Source: Arthrobacter sp. UNC362MFTsu5.1 (GTDB lineage: Bacteria; Actinomycetota; Actinomycetes; Actinomycetales; Micrococcaceae). Taken from it: a stretch of DNA of 64,000 nucleotides. The translations under genes were made by a program, and so were the position numbers. The stretch is from positions 1 to 64,000 of the forward strand of contig NZ_JMLE01000006.1 in NCBI RefSeq assembly GCF_000685965.1, read 5' to 3'. The notes beneath the pieces are model-generated. The model saw nothing but the letters and a program-made list of their open reading frames with translations, searched no databases and was not told the DNA's origin. Within the stretch, counting starts at the first letter, position 1; each line of letters begins with the position of its first letter. Shown piece after piece: positions 35,717-44,945 of this stretch.

Positions 35717-35750
35717 GATTGTTGAACAATCGCTAAATTTGGTGCATCCT
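35717..35750 (+). promoter_or_regulatory. pxpA promoter with overlapping GntR operator
   Basis: GATTGT-TGA-ACAATC at 35717-35731 is a perfect palindrome of the GntR/FCD kind. It overlaps the -35 TTGAAC (35722-35727), which is 17 bp from a -10 CATCCT (35745-35750). Binding there would block the pxpA promoter. The divergent GntR gene starts 41 bp upstream. Confidence 0.7.
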
Positions 35751-35782
35751 AGTAAGAGCAAACCAATGAGACGAGGATCACA

Positions 35783-36541
35783 ATGGTGTATATGGATCTA
35801 AACAGCGACGTCGGCGAGTCCTTCGGCCGCTGGACGCTGGGCGACGACACGGCGATGTTCCAGTCCGTGTCCAGCGCCAACGTGGCCTGCGGTTTCCACG
35901 CCGGCGATCCCACGGTCATCCGCCGCACCTGCCGCGAGGCCGTGCAGGCCGGCGTCATGATCGGCGCCCATGTGGGCTACCGTGACCTCTCCGGTTTCGG
36001 CCGCCGCTTCGTGGACATCGATCCCCACGAACTGGCTGACGACATCGTCTACCAGATCGGCGCACTCCAGGCGCTGGCCGCCACTGAAGGCGGACGCGTC
36101 CGCTACGTTAAGCCGCACGGCGGCCTATACAACGCGATCGTCTCCCACACAGCGCAGGCACGCGCCGTCGTCGACGCCGTCCGATCCATCGATCCCGGAC
36201 TGCCCATCCTCGGCCTTCCCGGCTCGGAGGTGCTGCGGCTTGCAGAGGCCGCCGGACTCCGCGCTGTTTCCGAAGCCTTTGCCGACCGTGCCTACAATCC
36301 CGACGGCACGCTCGTCTCCCGCTCGCTCCCCGGAGCCGTCCTGCATGACCCGGCCCAGGTGGCCGAACACGTCCTGCGCATGGCCGCCGACTCCGCCATC
36401 CGCACCGTGGACGGCTCCATCCTGAAAATCAATGCAGACAGCATCTGCGTCCATGGCGATTCCCCCGGGGCAGTGGCCATGGCTATTGCCGTGAAAGCTG
36501 CGCTTACTGACGCCGGCATCACTATCAAAGCTTTCGCCTAG
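35783..36541 (+). CDS. pxpA: 5-oxoprolinase subunit A (LamB/YcsF family)
   Basis: A 252-residue LamB/YcsF protein. In bacteria PxpABC hydrolyses 5-oxoproline to glutamate with ATP. The family opening [14 protein letters not shown], the metal-site [12 protein letters not shown] and [15 protein letters not shown], and VKPHGGLYN are all intact. ATG 35783 follows ACGAGG by 7 bp. It leads the operon pxpA, MHS transporter, pxpBC fusion, biotin carboxylase. The presence of a biotin carboxylase downstream suggests the complex may work with carboxylation rather than simple oxoprolinase chemistry; see findings. Confidence 0.9.
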   Translation: MVYMDLNSDVGESFGRWTLGDDTAMFQSVSSANVACGFHAGDPTVIRRTCREAVQAGVMIGAHVGYRDLSGFGRRFVDIDPHELADDIVYQIGALQALAATEGGRVRYVKPHGGLYNAIVSHTAQARAVVDAVRSIDPGLPILGLPGSEVLRLAEAAGLRAVSEAFADRAYNPDGTLVSRSLPGAVLHDPAQVAEHVLRMAADSAIRTVDGSILKINADSICVHGDSPGAVAMAIAVKAALTDAGITIKAFA

Positions 36542-36601
36542 AACCGCCTTCGCCTAGAACCGCTTCCGGGCAGCACCCGCCGCACACCTGAAGGAAAAAT
36601 C

Positions 36602-37939
36602 ATGACCACACACCACACGGCCGCCCGCACCGGCCGAAAGATCCCGCCCGGCGCGCTGAAGGCCTACGTCGCCAGCCTCACCGGCACCTCGCTGGAGTAC
36701 TACGACTTCGCCATCTACTCTGTGGCTTCCGCCCTGGTCTTCCCCAAGATCTTCTTCCCGGGCAATGACGAGTTCGTGGGCCTCCTGCTCTCCTTCTCCG
36801 CCTTCGCGGTGGGCTACCTGGCACGGCCCATCGGCGGCGTGATCTTCGGCCGCCTGGGCGACAAGATCGGCCGCAAGCACGTCCTGGTGGTCACGCTCAT
36901 GCTCATCGGCGTTGCCACCGTGCTTATCGGCCTGCTCCCCGATTACTCCGTGATCGGCGTGGCAGCCCCCACCATCCTGGTGCTCCTGCGCCTGGCTCAG
37001 GGCATCGGCGTCGGTGGCGAATGGGGCGGTGCCGTCCTGCTCTCCAGCGAATTCGGTGACGCCAACAAGCGCGGCTTCTGGTCCTCCGCAGCCCAGATCG
37101 GCCCGCCCGCCGGCAACCTGATGGCCAACGGCGTCCTGGCGCTCCTTGCCGCAACGCTCAGCACCGAAGCATTCCTCTCCTGGGGCTGGCGCGTGGCCTT
37201 CCTCGCCTCCGCGCTGCTGGTAGTTTTCGGCCTGCTCATCCGCCTCAAGCTTGAAGAAACCCCCGTGTTCAAGGCCATCGCAGCACACGGTGAACAGCCC
37301 AAGGCCCCCATCACCGAGGTGTTCCGCAAGGAACCCCGCGCCCTCGTGGCCGCTGCCCTCTCGCGCGTCTGCCCCGACGTCCTCTACGCGCTCTTCACGG
37401 TTTTCGTGGCCGTCTACGCCACCAAGGAACTGGGCATGACCACGGGCAATGTCCTCACGGCCATCCTGATCGGCTCGGCCTTCCAGCTGTTCCTCATCCC
37501 GCTGGCCGGCGCCCTCACGGACCGGTTCAACCGCCGGATGGTCTACGGTATCGCCGCCGTGGGAACGGCACTGTACATTCCGCTCTTCTTCCTCCTGATC
37601 GAGGGCAGGTCCGTGCTGCTGCTGACCGTCGGTGTGGTGATCGGACTGGCGTTCCACGCCTTCATGTACGGCCCCCAGGCCGCGTACATCACCGAGCAGT
37701 TCCCGGCCCGCCTGCGCTACGCCGGCAGCTCGCTCGCCTACACGCTGGCCGGCGTCATCGGCGGCGCCGTGGCACCGCTGATCTTCACCGCCCTCTACGC
37801 GGCGTCCGGTGACTGGTACCTGATCGCGGCCTACCTGCTGGTGGCCTCCGCAGTCACGGTTGTGGGCCTGGCCCTCGGCCGGAACCCCCAGACCGCCGAA
37901 GAAGAGCGCCTCCTGGCGGACGCTGCTGCCCTCGCCTAG
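36602..37939 (+). CDS. MHS-family MFS transporter in the pxp operon
   Basis: A 445-residue metabolite:proton symporter with 12 membrane segments. It opens with VASLTGTSLEYYDFAIYS, the MHS hallmark, then GRLGDKIGRKH between helices 2 and 3 and LRLAQGIGVGGEWGGAVLL. Relatives carry alpha-ketoglutarate, proline betaine, shikimate or citrate. Sitting between pxpA and pxpBC, it probably imports the lactam or carboxylate processed by those enzymes. ATG 36602 follows AAGGAAAA. No anomaly is visible. Confidence 0.87.
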   Translation: MTTHHTAARTGRKIPPGALKAYVASLTGTSLEYYDFAIYSVASALVFPKIFFPGNDEFVGLLLSFSAFAVGYLARPIGGVIFGRLGDKIGRKHVLVVTLMLIGVATVLIGLLPDYSVIGVAAPTILVLLRLAQGIGVGGEWGGAVLLSSEFGDANKRGFWSSAAQIGPPAGNLMANGVLALLAATLSTEAFLSWGWRVAFLASALLVVFGLLIRLKLEETPVFKAIAAHGEQPKAPITEVFRKEPRALVAAALSRVCPDVLYALFTVFVAVYATKELGMTTGNVLTAILIGSAFQLFLIPLAGALTDRFNRRMVYGIAAVGTALYIPLFFLLIEGRSVLLLTVGVVIGLAFHAFMYGPQAAYITEQFPARLRYAGSSLAYTLAGVIGGAVAPLIFTALYAASGDWYLIAAYLLVASAVTVVGLALGRNPQTAEEERLLADAAALA

Positions 37940-38000
37940 GCGGCACGGCAACCTGTACGGCACGGCAACCTGTTCGGCACGGAATTCTAAGGCATTGGCA

Positions 38001-39758
38001 ATGATGGAAGCGGTAGCAATGGAAACCCTGAGCATGCACAAGGTCCTCTCGGTGCGGCCGGTGGGAACGCGGGCGGTGCTCGCGGAACTCTCCGGAACGC
38101 AGGACGTCGTCGCCCTGCAGACCCTGCTCCTGGAATCCCCGCTGCCGGGCCAGGTGGACGTGCTGGCAGCCGCGCAGACCGTGATGGTCCGGGCGGATTC
38201 GCCGGCGGCCGCCCGCCGCATGGGTTCGTTCCTGCTGGAACTGGACCTCACGGCTCCGGTCACACAGGCCGGCGGCCTGGTGTACATCGATACCGTGTAC
38301 GACGGCGAGGATCTCGCCGAAGTGGGGCGGCTCACCGGCCTCGGAACGGACGGCGTCATCGAAGCCCATTCCGGCCAGGTGTGGACGGTGGCTTTCGCCG
38401 GCTTCGCGCCGGGGTTCGGCTACATGGTGGGGGAGAACCAGGTGCTGGAAGTGCCCCGCCGGAGCTCACCGCGCACGGCCGTGCCCGCCGGATCAGTGGC
38501 GCTTGCGGGCAACTATTCGGCCGTCTACCCACGCAGGTCCCCGGGCGGCTGGCAGCTGATCGGCCGCACCGGGGCCCGCATGTGGGACCTCAGCCGCTCC
38601 GAGCCGGCACTGGCCAGCCCGGGACACCGCGTCCAGTTCCGCGCCGTCCGCGAGGTGGTGACCATGGCACCCGAGCCCCTCGCCTCCGCTACAGTCTCCG
38701 AGGCGGCAACTGCTGCTGAGGCTGCTTCCGGGCTGCGGATCGTGTCGCCCGGGCTGCAAAGCCTCATCCAGGACCTCGGCCGGCACGGCCACTCCGCGCT
38801 GGGAGTCTCCGCCGCCGGAGCCCTGGACCGGGCCTCGCTGCGCCGGGCCAACCGGCTGGTGGGTAACAGCCCCTCGGCCGCAGCCATCGAGAGCGTAGCC
38901 GGCGGGCTCAAGGTCCAGGCCGTCGGCGACCAGGTCCTGGCCGTCGCCGGGGCGCCGTCGGCACTGACTATCACGTCGCCGTCGGACGCTGAGTCCGACT
39001 CCGAACCTGACCTGCCTGCGCGCCAGCGTTCGGTTCCCATGGCCACACCCTTTGCCCTGCTCGACGGCGAAGTCCTGACCCTCGGTGCGCCGGAGGCCGG
39101 TTTCCGCAGCTACCTGGCCGTCCGCGGCGGAGTGGCCGCCTCGCCGGTGCTGGGCAGCCGTTCCACCGACACCATGTCCGGCATCGGACCGGCCCCGCTG
39201 GCCGCGGGCCAGCTGCTGGCATCCGGCGACGTCACAGACTCCGGCGTCGTGGGCAGTCCCGAACTCCAGCCGGACTTCCCCGGCGAAGGCGTCACGGTGC
39301 TGGACATTGTCCTGGGCCCGCGGGCCGACTGGTTCGACGAGGCCGCCCTGGACTCCCTCTGCGGGCAGGATTGGGTGGTGAAGCCGCAGTCCAACCGGGT
39401 TGGCATGCGGCTGGACGGAACACCGCTGGAACGCAGCCGGCCGGGTGAACTGCCCAGCGAAGGCACTGTGGCGGGCGCCATCCAGGTGCCGCCCGAAGGC
39501 CTCCCCGTGCTGTTCCTGGCCGACCATCCCATCACGGGCGGCTACCCCGTGATCGGCGTGGTGGTTGACCACCAACTGGACCTGGCCGCCCAGGTGCCGA
39601 TCGGCGGCAGCATCCGCTTCCGCCGTGTTCCCGAACGGACACCTTCGGCCGAACAAGAATCGCCGGAACAAGAATCGCCGGAACAAAAATCGCCGGAACA
39701 AAAATCTCCCGAACAGACTGCCCCCGAACAGACGTCCCAAGAAAAAGTGAGTAACTGA
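38001..39758 (+). CDS. pxpBC: Fused 5-oxoprolinase subunits B and C (KipI-KipA / AHS1-AHS2)
   Basis: A protein of about 585 residues. Residues about 15-220 are the AHS1/KipI (PxpB) domain with [11 protein letters not shown] and [20 protein letters not shown]. From about 245 the AHS2/KipA (PxpC) domain runs with [20 protein letters not shown] and LGPRADWF. The last 35 residues are EQ-x-SP repeats. In most bacteria the two subunits are separate; here they are fused. Several Met codons (38001, 38004, 38019, 38034) are possible starts. The stop overlaps the biotin carboxylase start by 1 bp (TGATG). Confidence 0.88.
   Translation: MMEAVAMETLSMHKVLSVRPVGTRAVLAELSGTQDVVALQTLLLESPLPGQVDVLAAAQTVMVRADSPAAARRMGSFLLELDLTAPVTQAGGLVYIDTVYDGEDLAEVGRLTGLGTDGVIEAHSGQVWTVAFAGFAPGFGYMVGENQVLEVPRRSSPRTAVPAGSVALAGNYSAVYPRRSPGGWQLIGRTGARMWDLSRSEPALASPGHRVQFRAVREVVTMAPEPLASATVSEAATAAEAASGLRIVSPGLQSLIQDLGRHGHSALGVSAAGALDRASLRRANRLVGNSPSAAAIESVAGGLKVQAVGDQVLAVAGAPSALTITSPSDAESDSEPDLPARQRSVPMATPFALLDGEVLTLGAPEAGFRSYLAVRGGVAASPVLGSRSTDTMSGIGPAPLAAGQLLASGDVTDSGVVGSPELQPDFPGEGVTVLDIVLGPRADWFDEAALDSLCGQDWVVKPQSNRVGMRLDGTPLERSRPGELPSEGTVAGAIQVPPEGLPVLFLADHPITGGYPVIGVVVDHQLDLAAQVPIGGSIRFRRVPERTPSAEQESPEQESPEQKSPEQKSPEQTAPEQTSQEKVSN
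39651..39740 (+). repeat. 15-bp coding tandem repeat at the end of pxpBC
   Basis: Six 15-bp units beginning GAACA occupy 39651-39740, the first four nearly identical (GAACAAGAATCGCCG or GAACAAAAATCGCCG). They encode [30 protein letters not shown]. The A-rich codons are unlike the surrounding GC-rich gene. Unit number is likely to vary between strains without changing the frame. Confidence 0.85.
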
Positions 39759-41524
39759 TGCGCAAGGTCCTGATCGCCAACCGTGGTGAAATCGCCGTCC
39801 GGATTGCCCGTGCCTGCGACGACGCCCAGCTGGAATCCGTCGCCGTCTACGCGGACATCGACGCCGATGCCATGCACGTCGGCGCCGCAAGCGAAGCGTT
39901 CAGCCTGGACGGCAACTCCCCGGCGGACACGTACCTGAACATCCCCAAGCTGCTCGAGGTGGCTGCCCGGTCGGGTGCTGACGCCGTCCACCCCGGCTAC
40001 GGCTTCCTGTCCGAGAACGCGGAATTCGCCCAGGCCGTCCTGGATGCCGGACTGGCATGGATCGGCCCCACGCCCGAGGCCATCCGGCAGCTCGGCAACA
40101 AGATCACAGCCCGCGAGATCGCCGTCCGCGCCGGGGCGCCGCTGGTGGCGGGCAGCGACGGTCCCGTGGACTCCGCGGCGGAGGCCCGGGCCTTCGCCGA
40201 AGAGCACGGCCTGCCCATCGCCATCAAGGCGGCCTTCGGCGGCGGGGGCCGCGGGCTGAAGGTGGTCCGGAACATGGACGAAATCGAAGAATCCTTCGAC
40301 TCCGCCGTCCGCGAAGCCGTGGCAGCCTTTGGCCGCGGCGAATGCTTCGTGGAACGCTACCTGGACCGCCCGCGCCACGTCGAAGCGCAGGTCCTGGCTG
40401 ACGCGCACGGCAACGTGGTGGTGGTCGGAACCCGCGACTGCTCCCTCCAGCGCCGTCACCAGAAGCTGGTGGAGGAAGCACCCGCACCGTTCCTCAGCGA
40501 CGAGCAGACCCAACAGATTTACGATGCCGCCAAGGCAGTCTGCCGGGAAGCCGCCTACTCCGGCGCCGGCACCGTGGAATTCCTCGTAGCCGCGGACGGC
40601 ACCGTCGCTTTCCTCGAGGTGAACACCCGGCTGCAGGTGGAGCACCCCATCACCGAGGAAACCACCGGGATCGATCTCGTCCAGGAACAGTTCCGGATTG
40701 CCGCCGGGGAACCCCTGCGCATCACTGCGGACCCTGAGCCCCGCGGCCACTCGTTCGAGTTCCGGCTCAACGCCGAGGACGTGGGGCGGGGCTTCCTGCC
40801 CTCACCCGGCACCATCGCGGAATTCCACGGCCCCACCGGCCCCGGCATCCGGCTGGACACCGGCGTCCGCTCCGGGTCCTTCGTGGCGCCGCAGTTCGAC
40901 TCCCTCCTGGCCAAGCTGATCGTCACCGGCGCGGACCGCCAGCAGGCGCTGCGGCGTGCACGCCGCGCACTCGCCGAGATTGAAATCACCGGCGTGGCCA
41001 CCGTGCTGCCGTTCCACCGCGCCGTGCTGGAATCGCCGGACTTCACCTCCGAGGACGGGCTGGGCATCCACACCCGCTGGATCGAAACCGACTTCGCGGA
41101 CCGGATCCCTGCGGATCCCGGCTACAGCACCACCGCGCCCGATGGCGCCCGCCGCACCGTCACCGTCGAGGTGGACGGCCGCCGGCTGGCGGTCGGACTG
41201 CCGGCTGACCTGCTGGACGGCTGGGCACGCTCAGGCAGCGCCCTCCCCGCCGGAGTTTCCCTGGATTCCGACGGCGGTGCTGCCGACTCCGGTTCGGACG
41301 CCGGCACTGATCCCGGTGAGCTGCGCGCAGACATGGCCGGAACCGTAGTCAAGTGGCTCGTGGAGCCGGGCGCCGAAGTGTCGGCGGGGGACGCCGTCGT
41401 CGTTCTTGAAGCGATGAAGATGGAAACCCAGGTGACGGCGCACCGCGACGGAACGGTGACGGGCATCCGCGCCGAAGCCGGCGGTGTGGTGACTGCCGGG
41501 GCTGTGCTGGCACTGATCGGCTAG
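39758..41524 (+). CDS. Biotin carboxylase fused to biotin carboxyl carrier domain
   Basis: A 588-residue protein. The biotin carboxylase part (1-450) opens [20 protein letters not shown], with the ATP-grasp loop [13 protein letters not shown] and the active-site [16 protein letters not shown] biotinyl domain fills the last 75 residues with EAMKMET carrying the biotinylated Lys. It carboxylates biotin with ATP and bicarbonate. Members of this size are usually alpha subunits of acyl-CoA carboxylases, but no carboxyltransferase gene is in the window. It is translationally coupled to pxpBC, so it likely serves that complex. Confidence 0.9.
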   Translation: MRKVLIANRGEIAVRIARACDDAQLESVAVYADIDADAMHVGAASEAFSLDGNSPADTYLNIPKLLEVAARSGADAVHPGYGFLSENAEFAQAVLDAGLAWIGPTPEAIRQLGNKITAREIAVRAGAPLVAGSDGPVDSAAEARAFAEEHGLPIAIKAAFGGGGRGLKVVRNMDEIEESFDSAVREAVAAFGRGECFVERYLDRPRHVEAQVLADAHGNVVVVGTRDCSLQRRHQKLVEEAPAPFLSDEQTQQIYDAAKAVCREAAYSGAGTVEFLVAADGTVAFLEVNTRLQVEHPITEETTGIDLVQEQFRIAAGEPLRITADPEPRGHSFEFRLNAEDVGRGFLPSPGTIAEFHGPTGPGIRLDTGVRSGSFVAPQFDSLLAKLIVTGADRQQALRRARRALAEIEITGVATVLPFHRAVLESPDFTSEDGLGIHTRWIETDFADRIPADPGYSTTAPDGARRTVTVEVDGRRLAVGLPADLLDGWARSGSALPAGVSLDSDGGAADSGSDAGTDPGELRADMAGTVVKWLVEPGAEVSAGDAVVVLEAMKMETQVTAHRDGTVTGIRAEAGGVVTAGAVLALIG

Positions 41525-41626
41525 GCCCGTCGGGGCGGACCCTAAACGGTGGTGCAGCCGGGGTTTCGGGAGGACAATGCAAGGCATTAGCTAGCCTTAG
41601 GACCCGCCAGGAATCGGAGCAACGCT

Positions 41627-42007
41627 GTGGATGAAACCGGCACCAACGAGAAAGTAGTCAACCGGCTGATCGAATGCATCAACGACCGCCGGATCGAGGT
41701 CATGGACGAGCTGTTCCACGACGATGCGGTGATGCACTGGCCGCAATCCGGGGAGATTGTGCGCGGCGCAGAGAACCGCCGGGGAATCTACAACGCCTTC
41801 CCGCAGCTGCCCACCATCACGCTGCGCCGGCTGCTCAGCGGCGGGAACCTCGTTACTGCCGAAGCGCTGCTGGATTACGATGGACCGCAGTACGAGACAG
41901 TGTTCATCTTCGAATTCCGTGACGGTCGCATTGCCAGGGAAACCGCCTACTGGAGCGAGGCCTTCGAAGCGCCGGAATGGCGTGCCCGGTGGGTGGAGAA
42001 GGCCTAG
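41627..42007 (+). CDS. NTF2/SnoaL-like small protein
   Basis: A 126-residue NTF2-like protein, starting from GTG 41627 behind GGAG. It has the typical helix-then-sheet order: NEKVVNRLIECINDRRIEVM, FHDDAVMHWPQSGEIVRG and FEFRDGRIARETAYWSEAF. These folds are used for isomerases, cyclases and binding proteins; no catalytic set is assigned. It stands alone after the pxp operon and is oriented toward a convergent membrane protein gene. Confidence 0.72.
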   Translation: MDETGTNEKVVNRLIECINDRRIEVMDELFHDDAVMHWPQSGEIVRGAENRRGIYNAFPQLPTITLRRLLSGGNLVTAEALLDYDGPQYETVFIFEFRDGRIARETAYWSEAFEAPEWRARWVEKA

Positions 42008-42033
42008 CCCCACGCCGGTCTTGGCGCCTGCTG

Positions 42034-42525
42034 CTAGTAGCGCTGGACGCGGATGCCCGCCGCCGCCAGGGCTGCAAGGAACCGTTCCTGGCGGTCTGCT
42101 GACCCAAGGCTCAACAGATACCCCGGCCCGGCGTCGAGCCGTACTGCCGGCCCTGTGTCCTGGATGATTCCCAGCCCGAAGGCTCCGAAGCGCAGCCCGA
42201 ATCCGTAGCGCAGGCCGTGGATTACTGCCGGAGTTGCCCGTTGGATCGCCGCCACGGGAATCCTGCGGCGGTAGAACGGAAACCACTGCAGTCGCACTTC
42301 ATTTTCGAGGACTTGGATCCTGGAGAACCCGAATGCCAGGGAGGTGATGAAAACCAGTGCGACTGCAATGGAGGTCGCGCCCAAGGGCTCCGCCTCCAGC
42401 GCACCGGTGCTGGAGACCGCCACCAGGATTCCTCCCAGCAGCACCACGGCACCGCCGATGATCGCCCGGGGCAGGCGCCCATAGAACATCCGGCCGGAAT
42501 CAAAGTGGACGGTGTCCTGAAACAT
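42034..42525 (-). CDS. Two-pass membrane protein with PH-like domain
   Basis: A 163-residue protein with two membrane segments near residues 20-40 and 50-68. A beta-rich region follows with IQVLENEVRLQWFPFYRRRIPVA and YLLSLGSADRQERFLAAL, a pattern typical of bacterial PH-like domains. The function is unknown. ATG 42525 is the family-like start (MFQDTVHFDSGRMF). It converges on the NTF2-like gene and lies downstream of the ArsR gene on the same strand, 60 bp apart. Confidence 0.65.
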   Translation of the reverse strand: MFQDTVHFDSGRMFYGRLPRAIIGGAVVLLGGILVAVSSTGALEAEPLGATSIAVALVFITSLAFGFSRIQVLENEVRLQWFPFYRRRIPVAAIQRATPAVIHGLRYGFGLRFGAFGLGIIQDTGPAVRLDAGPGYLLSLGSADRQERFLAALAAAGIRVQRY

Positions 42526-42585
42526 GACATAAGCCTATCCGGGCAGGCGCCCAGGTGCCGTCGGGGGAACGGGCCGACAGAGTCG

Positions 42586-42951
42586 CTAGCGGACCGCGGA
42601 TTCCTTTGCAGGCTCATCCAGCGTCATCAGCGTCAGGCGTTGTGACTGCAGGGCCGTGACAAGCAGCGACCGTGCCGAGAGGAGGAGGCCGCTCACCTCG
42701 GGGCAGGAGAGTTCGTAGAACAGCCGGCCTTCCCGGCGCGAGGGGACGATCAGGCGCTGGCGGCGCAGCACGCCGAGGTGCTGCGAGAGGTTCGAGGGTT
42801 CGAGGCCTGTGTCGTCGCGCAGCCGGCTGACGGCAGCGGGGCCGTCGGCAAGCAACTCCAGGACCCGGATCCGCGAAGGGTGGCCCAGAGATTTGAAGAG
42901 TTCGGCCTTAACCTCACTCAGGACCACGCCTGCAGGCAATTCGTCCTTCAT
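42586..42951 (-). CDS. ArsR-family winged-helix regulator
   Basis: A 121-residue ArsR/SmtB-type repressor. Residues about 12-90 form the winged helix: ELFKSLGHPSRIRVLELLAD, then SNLSQHLGVLRRQRLI as recognition helix and REGRLFYELS as wing. No Cys metal-binding motif is present, so it is not an obvious metal sensor. ATG 42951 follows GGAAGGGAGG. A perfect hairpin-like repeat lies 72 bp upstream (AGACAGA at 43023 and TCTGTCT at 43034) and could be its operator. The target is unknown. Confidence 0.83.
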   Translation of the reverse strand: MKDELPAGVVLSEVKAELFKSLGHPSRIRVLELLADGPAAVSRLRDDTGLEPSNLSQHLGVLRRQRLIVPSRREGRLFYELSCPEVSGLLLSARSLLVTALQSQRLTLMTLDEPAKESAVR

Positions 42952-43282
42952 CGGGCCTCCCTTCCTAACGTCTGCATTGCGGCGGTAACCATAACGCCTG
43001 TTCAACGAATACAGCCTACGGCAGACAGAAAGGTCTGTCTCCCGACGGTGCGAATCGGCCCCCCGTCGCAGCTATATCGTAGCCCCGGCCGCAAAGGGAT
43101 GATCGTTGGATTTAGTCCGCGGACAGCCCTTGCGCGGACGGCTTGAGTAGTTCAGACTTTCATGAATTCATCAATTCCCCCGACCGCTACATCGGCCGGT
43201 TACACATGGATGGATTCAGGCTGCTTCCGCTGACAACGGCGTCATCGGGAGTGGCATGATCCCGAGTTTCCTGGAGGGCTCA
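42952..43282. other. Intergenic region between divergent ArsR and DUF1508 genes
   Basis: A 331-bp gap without a gene. It contains the ArsR ribosome site, the AGACAGA-AAGG-TCTGTCT repeat at 43023-43040 and an AT-rich stretch near 43160-43175 (CATGAATTCATCAATT). The latter may be a promoter region for the DUF1508 gene. I see no RNA gene or mobile element. Confidence 0.5.
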
Positions 43283-43600
43283 ATGGCAGGCATGTTTGAA
43301 CTTTTCTCCGATGCGGATGCTTCCTTTAGATTTCGGCTGACAGCTCCTGACGGAACAGTTATGGCGCTCTCGAAGCCCTTCCCGGACAAACGGGCCGCCG
43401 TGGCCGGGATCGCAGCGGTGCGCGAGTACGCAGGAACGGGCTTCGTCACCGAAGTCCCGGCCCCGAAGCCCCAACCTTCCCGCGGACCGTCCGTAGCTCT
43501 TGCCTTTAGGAGCCGGGCAGCCAGCCGCAGGCAGCAGATTCTGGCCCGGTGGCAGCAACCCCTCAAGCCGGGGTCCGTCGCAGATTTTCCTGCGTGGTAA
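43283..43600 (+). CDS. DUF1508 (YegP-like) protein
   Basis: A 105-residue protein. Residues 3-55 are a DUF1508 unit: MAGMFELFSDADASFRFRLT, then FPDKRAAVAGIAAVREYAGTG. The last 45 residues are basic and Pro/Arg-rich (SRGPSVALAFRSRAASRRQQ). I place the start at ATG 43283 because GGAGGG lies 7 bp before it; a longer frame begins at 43256. The PAS-ANTAR gene follows after only 5 bp, so they are probably co-transcribed, which links a DUF1508 protein to a sensor regulator. Confidence 0.78.
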   Translation: MAGMFELFSDADASFRFRLTAPDGTVMALSKPFPDKRAAVAGIAAVREYAGTGFVTEVPAPKPQPSRGPSVALAFRSRAASRRQQILARWQQPLKPGSVADFPAW

Positions 43601-43605
43601 GTTCC

Positions 43606-44313
43606 ATGGCCGCACGGAAAACCCCGCAGGCGCACTCCGGCGCCTTGGCGGCGGGGGATTGCATCGCCGGGACGTTCCGGTTTGACGCGGCAACCGGCAG
43701 GCTCGACTGGTCCGAGGAGCTATACCTCATCCACGGCTACGGCCGCGGCGAGATTGTGCCCACCCTGGAACTGTTCCACTCGCACAAGCACCCGGACGAC
43801 CGGAACCGCAGCAGGGAGATCTTCACACAGGTCCACAACGAGGGCGGCAAATTTTTCAGTTTCGACCGGCTGATCGACGCCCGCCTGCGGGAGCACCGGA
43901 TCCTGACAACAGGGGAGGGTATCCTCGACCGGGACGCCAGGCTGAGCCACATAGCCGGCTTCGTCGTCGACCTCACCATGACGCTGCGGCGTGAGACCGA
44001 ACAGTTCGCCCGGGCCGCCGTCTCAGCGGCCAATGCGAGCCGGAGCACCATCGAGCAGGCCAAGGGGATCCTGATGGGGGCCCTGCACATCAGTGCGGAG
44101 GATGCCTTCAACCTGCTCGTCAGCCACAGCCAACACAGCAACATCAAGCTGGCCCGGACTGCAGCCGACCTGGTGGACCTGGCCAACAACGCCAAGGACC
44201 CCGCACTTCTGGACAGCTTCATCCAGGCCCTCCACCGCGGCCCTTTCCGCCGCCGGCCGGAAACGCTTGGCATCCGGGGGCACCATGGGAGGCGGCAGCA
44301 GCGCTCCATGTAA
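43606..44313 (+). CDS. PAS-ANTAR sensor/antiterminator protein
   Basis: A 235-residue protein. Residues about 20-120 form a PAS domain (GTFRFDAATGRLDWSEELY, then HKHPDDRNRS). Residues about 145-205 are a complete ANTAR domain (STIEQAKGILMGALHISAED, ending SHSQHSNIKLARTAADLVD). ANTAR domains bind paired RNA hairpins and stop transcription termination. The first 18 residues are basic; the tail is Arg/Gly-rich. It is immediately downstream of a DUF1508 gene and 13 bp upstream of a TetR gene. Confidence 0.85.
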   Translation: MAARKTPQAHSGALAAGDCIAGTFRFDAATGRLDWSEELYLIHGYGRGEIVPTLELFHSHKHPDDRNRSREIFTQVHNEGGKFFSFDRLIDARLREHRILTTGEGILDRDARLSHIAGFVVDLTMTLRRETEQFARAAVSAANASRSTIEQAKGILMGALHISAEDAFNLLVSHSQHSNIKLARTAADLVDLANNAKDPALLDSFIQALHRGPFRRRPETLGIRGHHGRRQQRSM

Positions 44314-44326
44314 AATTCCTTCTACG

Positions 44327-44941
44327 ATGACTGCCGACGACGCCAACCGTTCCTCGCTGCTGCCCGCCCGGGCAATGGCGGGCCGCGATGACCCAGTGGA
44401 CCGCATTCTTGCGACCGCCTATGAGCTTTTCTCCCGCCGCGGGATCCGCGATGTGGGGACAAACGAACTCATCAGCCGTTCCGGGGTGGCCAAGGCAACG
44501 TTCTACCGGCATTTCCCGTCAAAAGACGCCCTGGTCCTGGCGTTTCTGGCACTCCGGGACCAGGTGTGGACCGTTGACCTCATCGTCTCCGAAGCCCGCC
44601 GCCGCGGCAGCACCCCCGAGGAGCGGCTGCTCGCTGTTTTCGATGTGTTCGGCGACTGGTTCCACCGCGATGACTTCGAGGCTTGCACGTTCATCAACGT
44701 CCTGCTGGAAATGGGACCCGAGCATCCGCTGGGGAAGGCGAGCATCGGCTACCTCAGCCGGATCCGCGGCCATATCGAGGCCCTGGCCGAGGAGGCCGGG
44801 CTGAGCCGGACCGAGGAATTCGCGCGGTCCTGGCACATCCTGATGAAGGGCTCAATCATTTCAGCCACCGAGGGGGACTTCCTGGCGTCGAAACGGGCCC
44901 AGCAGATGGCCGGCTGGCTGATCGAGCACCACCGCAACTGA
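44327..44941 (+). CDS. TetR-family regulator
   Basis: A 204-residue TetR regulator. The N-terminal helix-turn-helix is at about residues 25-70 (ILATAYELFSRRGIRDVGTN, SGVAKATFYRHFPSKDALV). The C-terminal helical ligand domain has CTFINVLLEMGPEHPLG and SRTEEFARSWHILMKGSII. ATG 44327 was chosen from family homology; the ribosome site is weak, and TAAAAT at 44311-44316 suggests a short or absent leader. It converges on the sodium/bile-acid symporter gene, which may be its target. Confidence 0.83.
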   Translation: MTADDANRSSLLPARAMAGRDDPVDRILATAYELFSRRGIRDVGTNELISRSGVAKATFYRHFPSKDALVLAFLALRDQVWTVDLIVSEARRRGSTPEERLLAVFDVFGDWFHRDDFEACTFINVLLEMGPEHPLGKASIGYLSRIRGHIEALAEEAGLSRTEEFARSWHILMKGSIISATEGDFLASKRAQQMAGWLIEHHRN

Positions 44942-44945
44942 GCGC

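Noticed and set aside
36554..38359. 601-codon minus-strand frame
   Set aside because: Antisense to the MHS transporter and pxpBC; the sequence is Gly/Asp/His-rich shadow translation without motifs.
39651..39740. CRISPR-like array from the repeated 15-bp units
   Set aside because: The units are contiguous without spacers, in frame inside pxpBC and encode a protein repeat.
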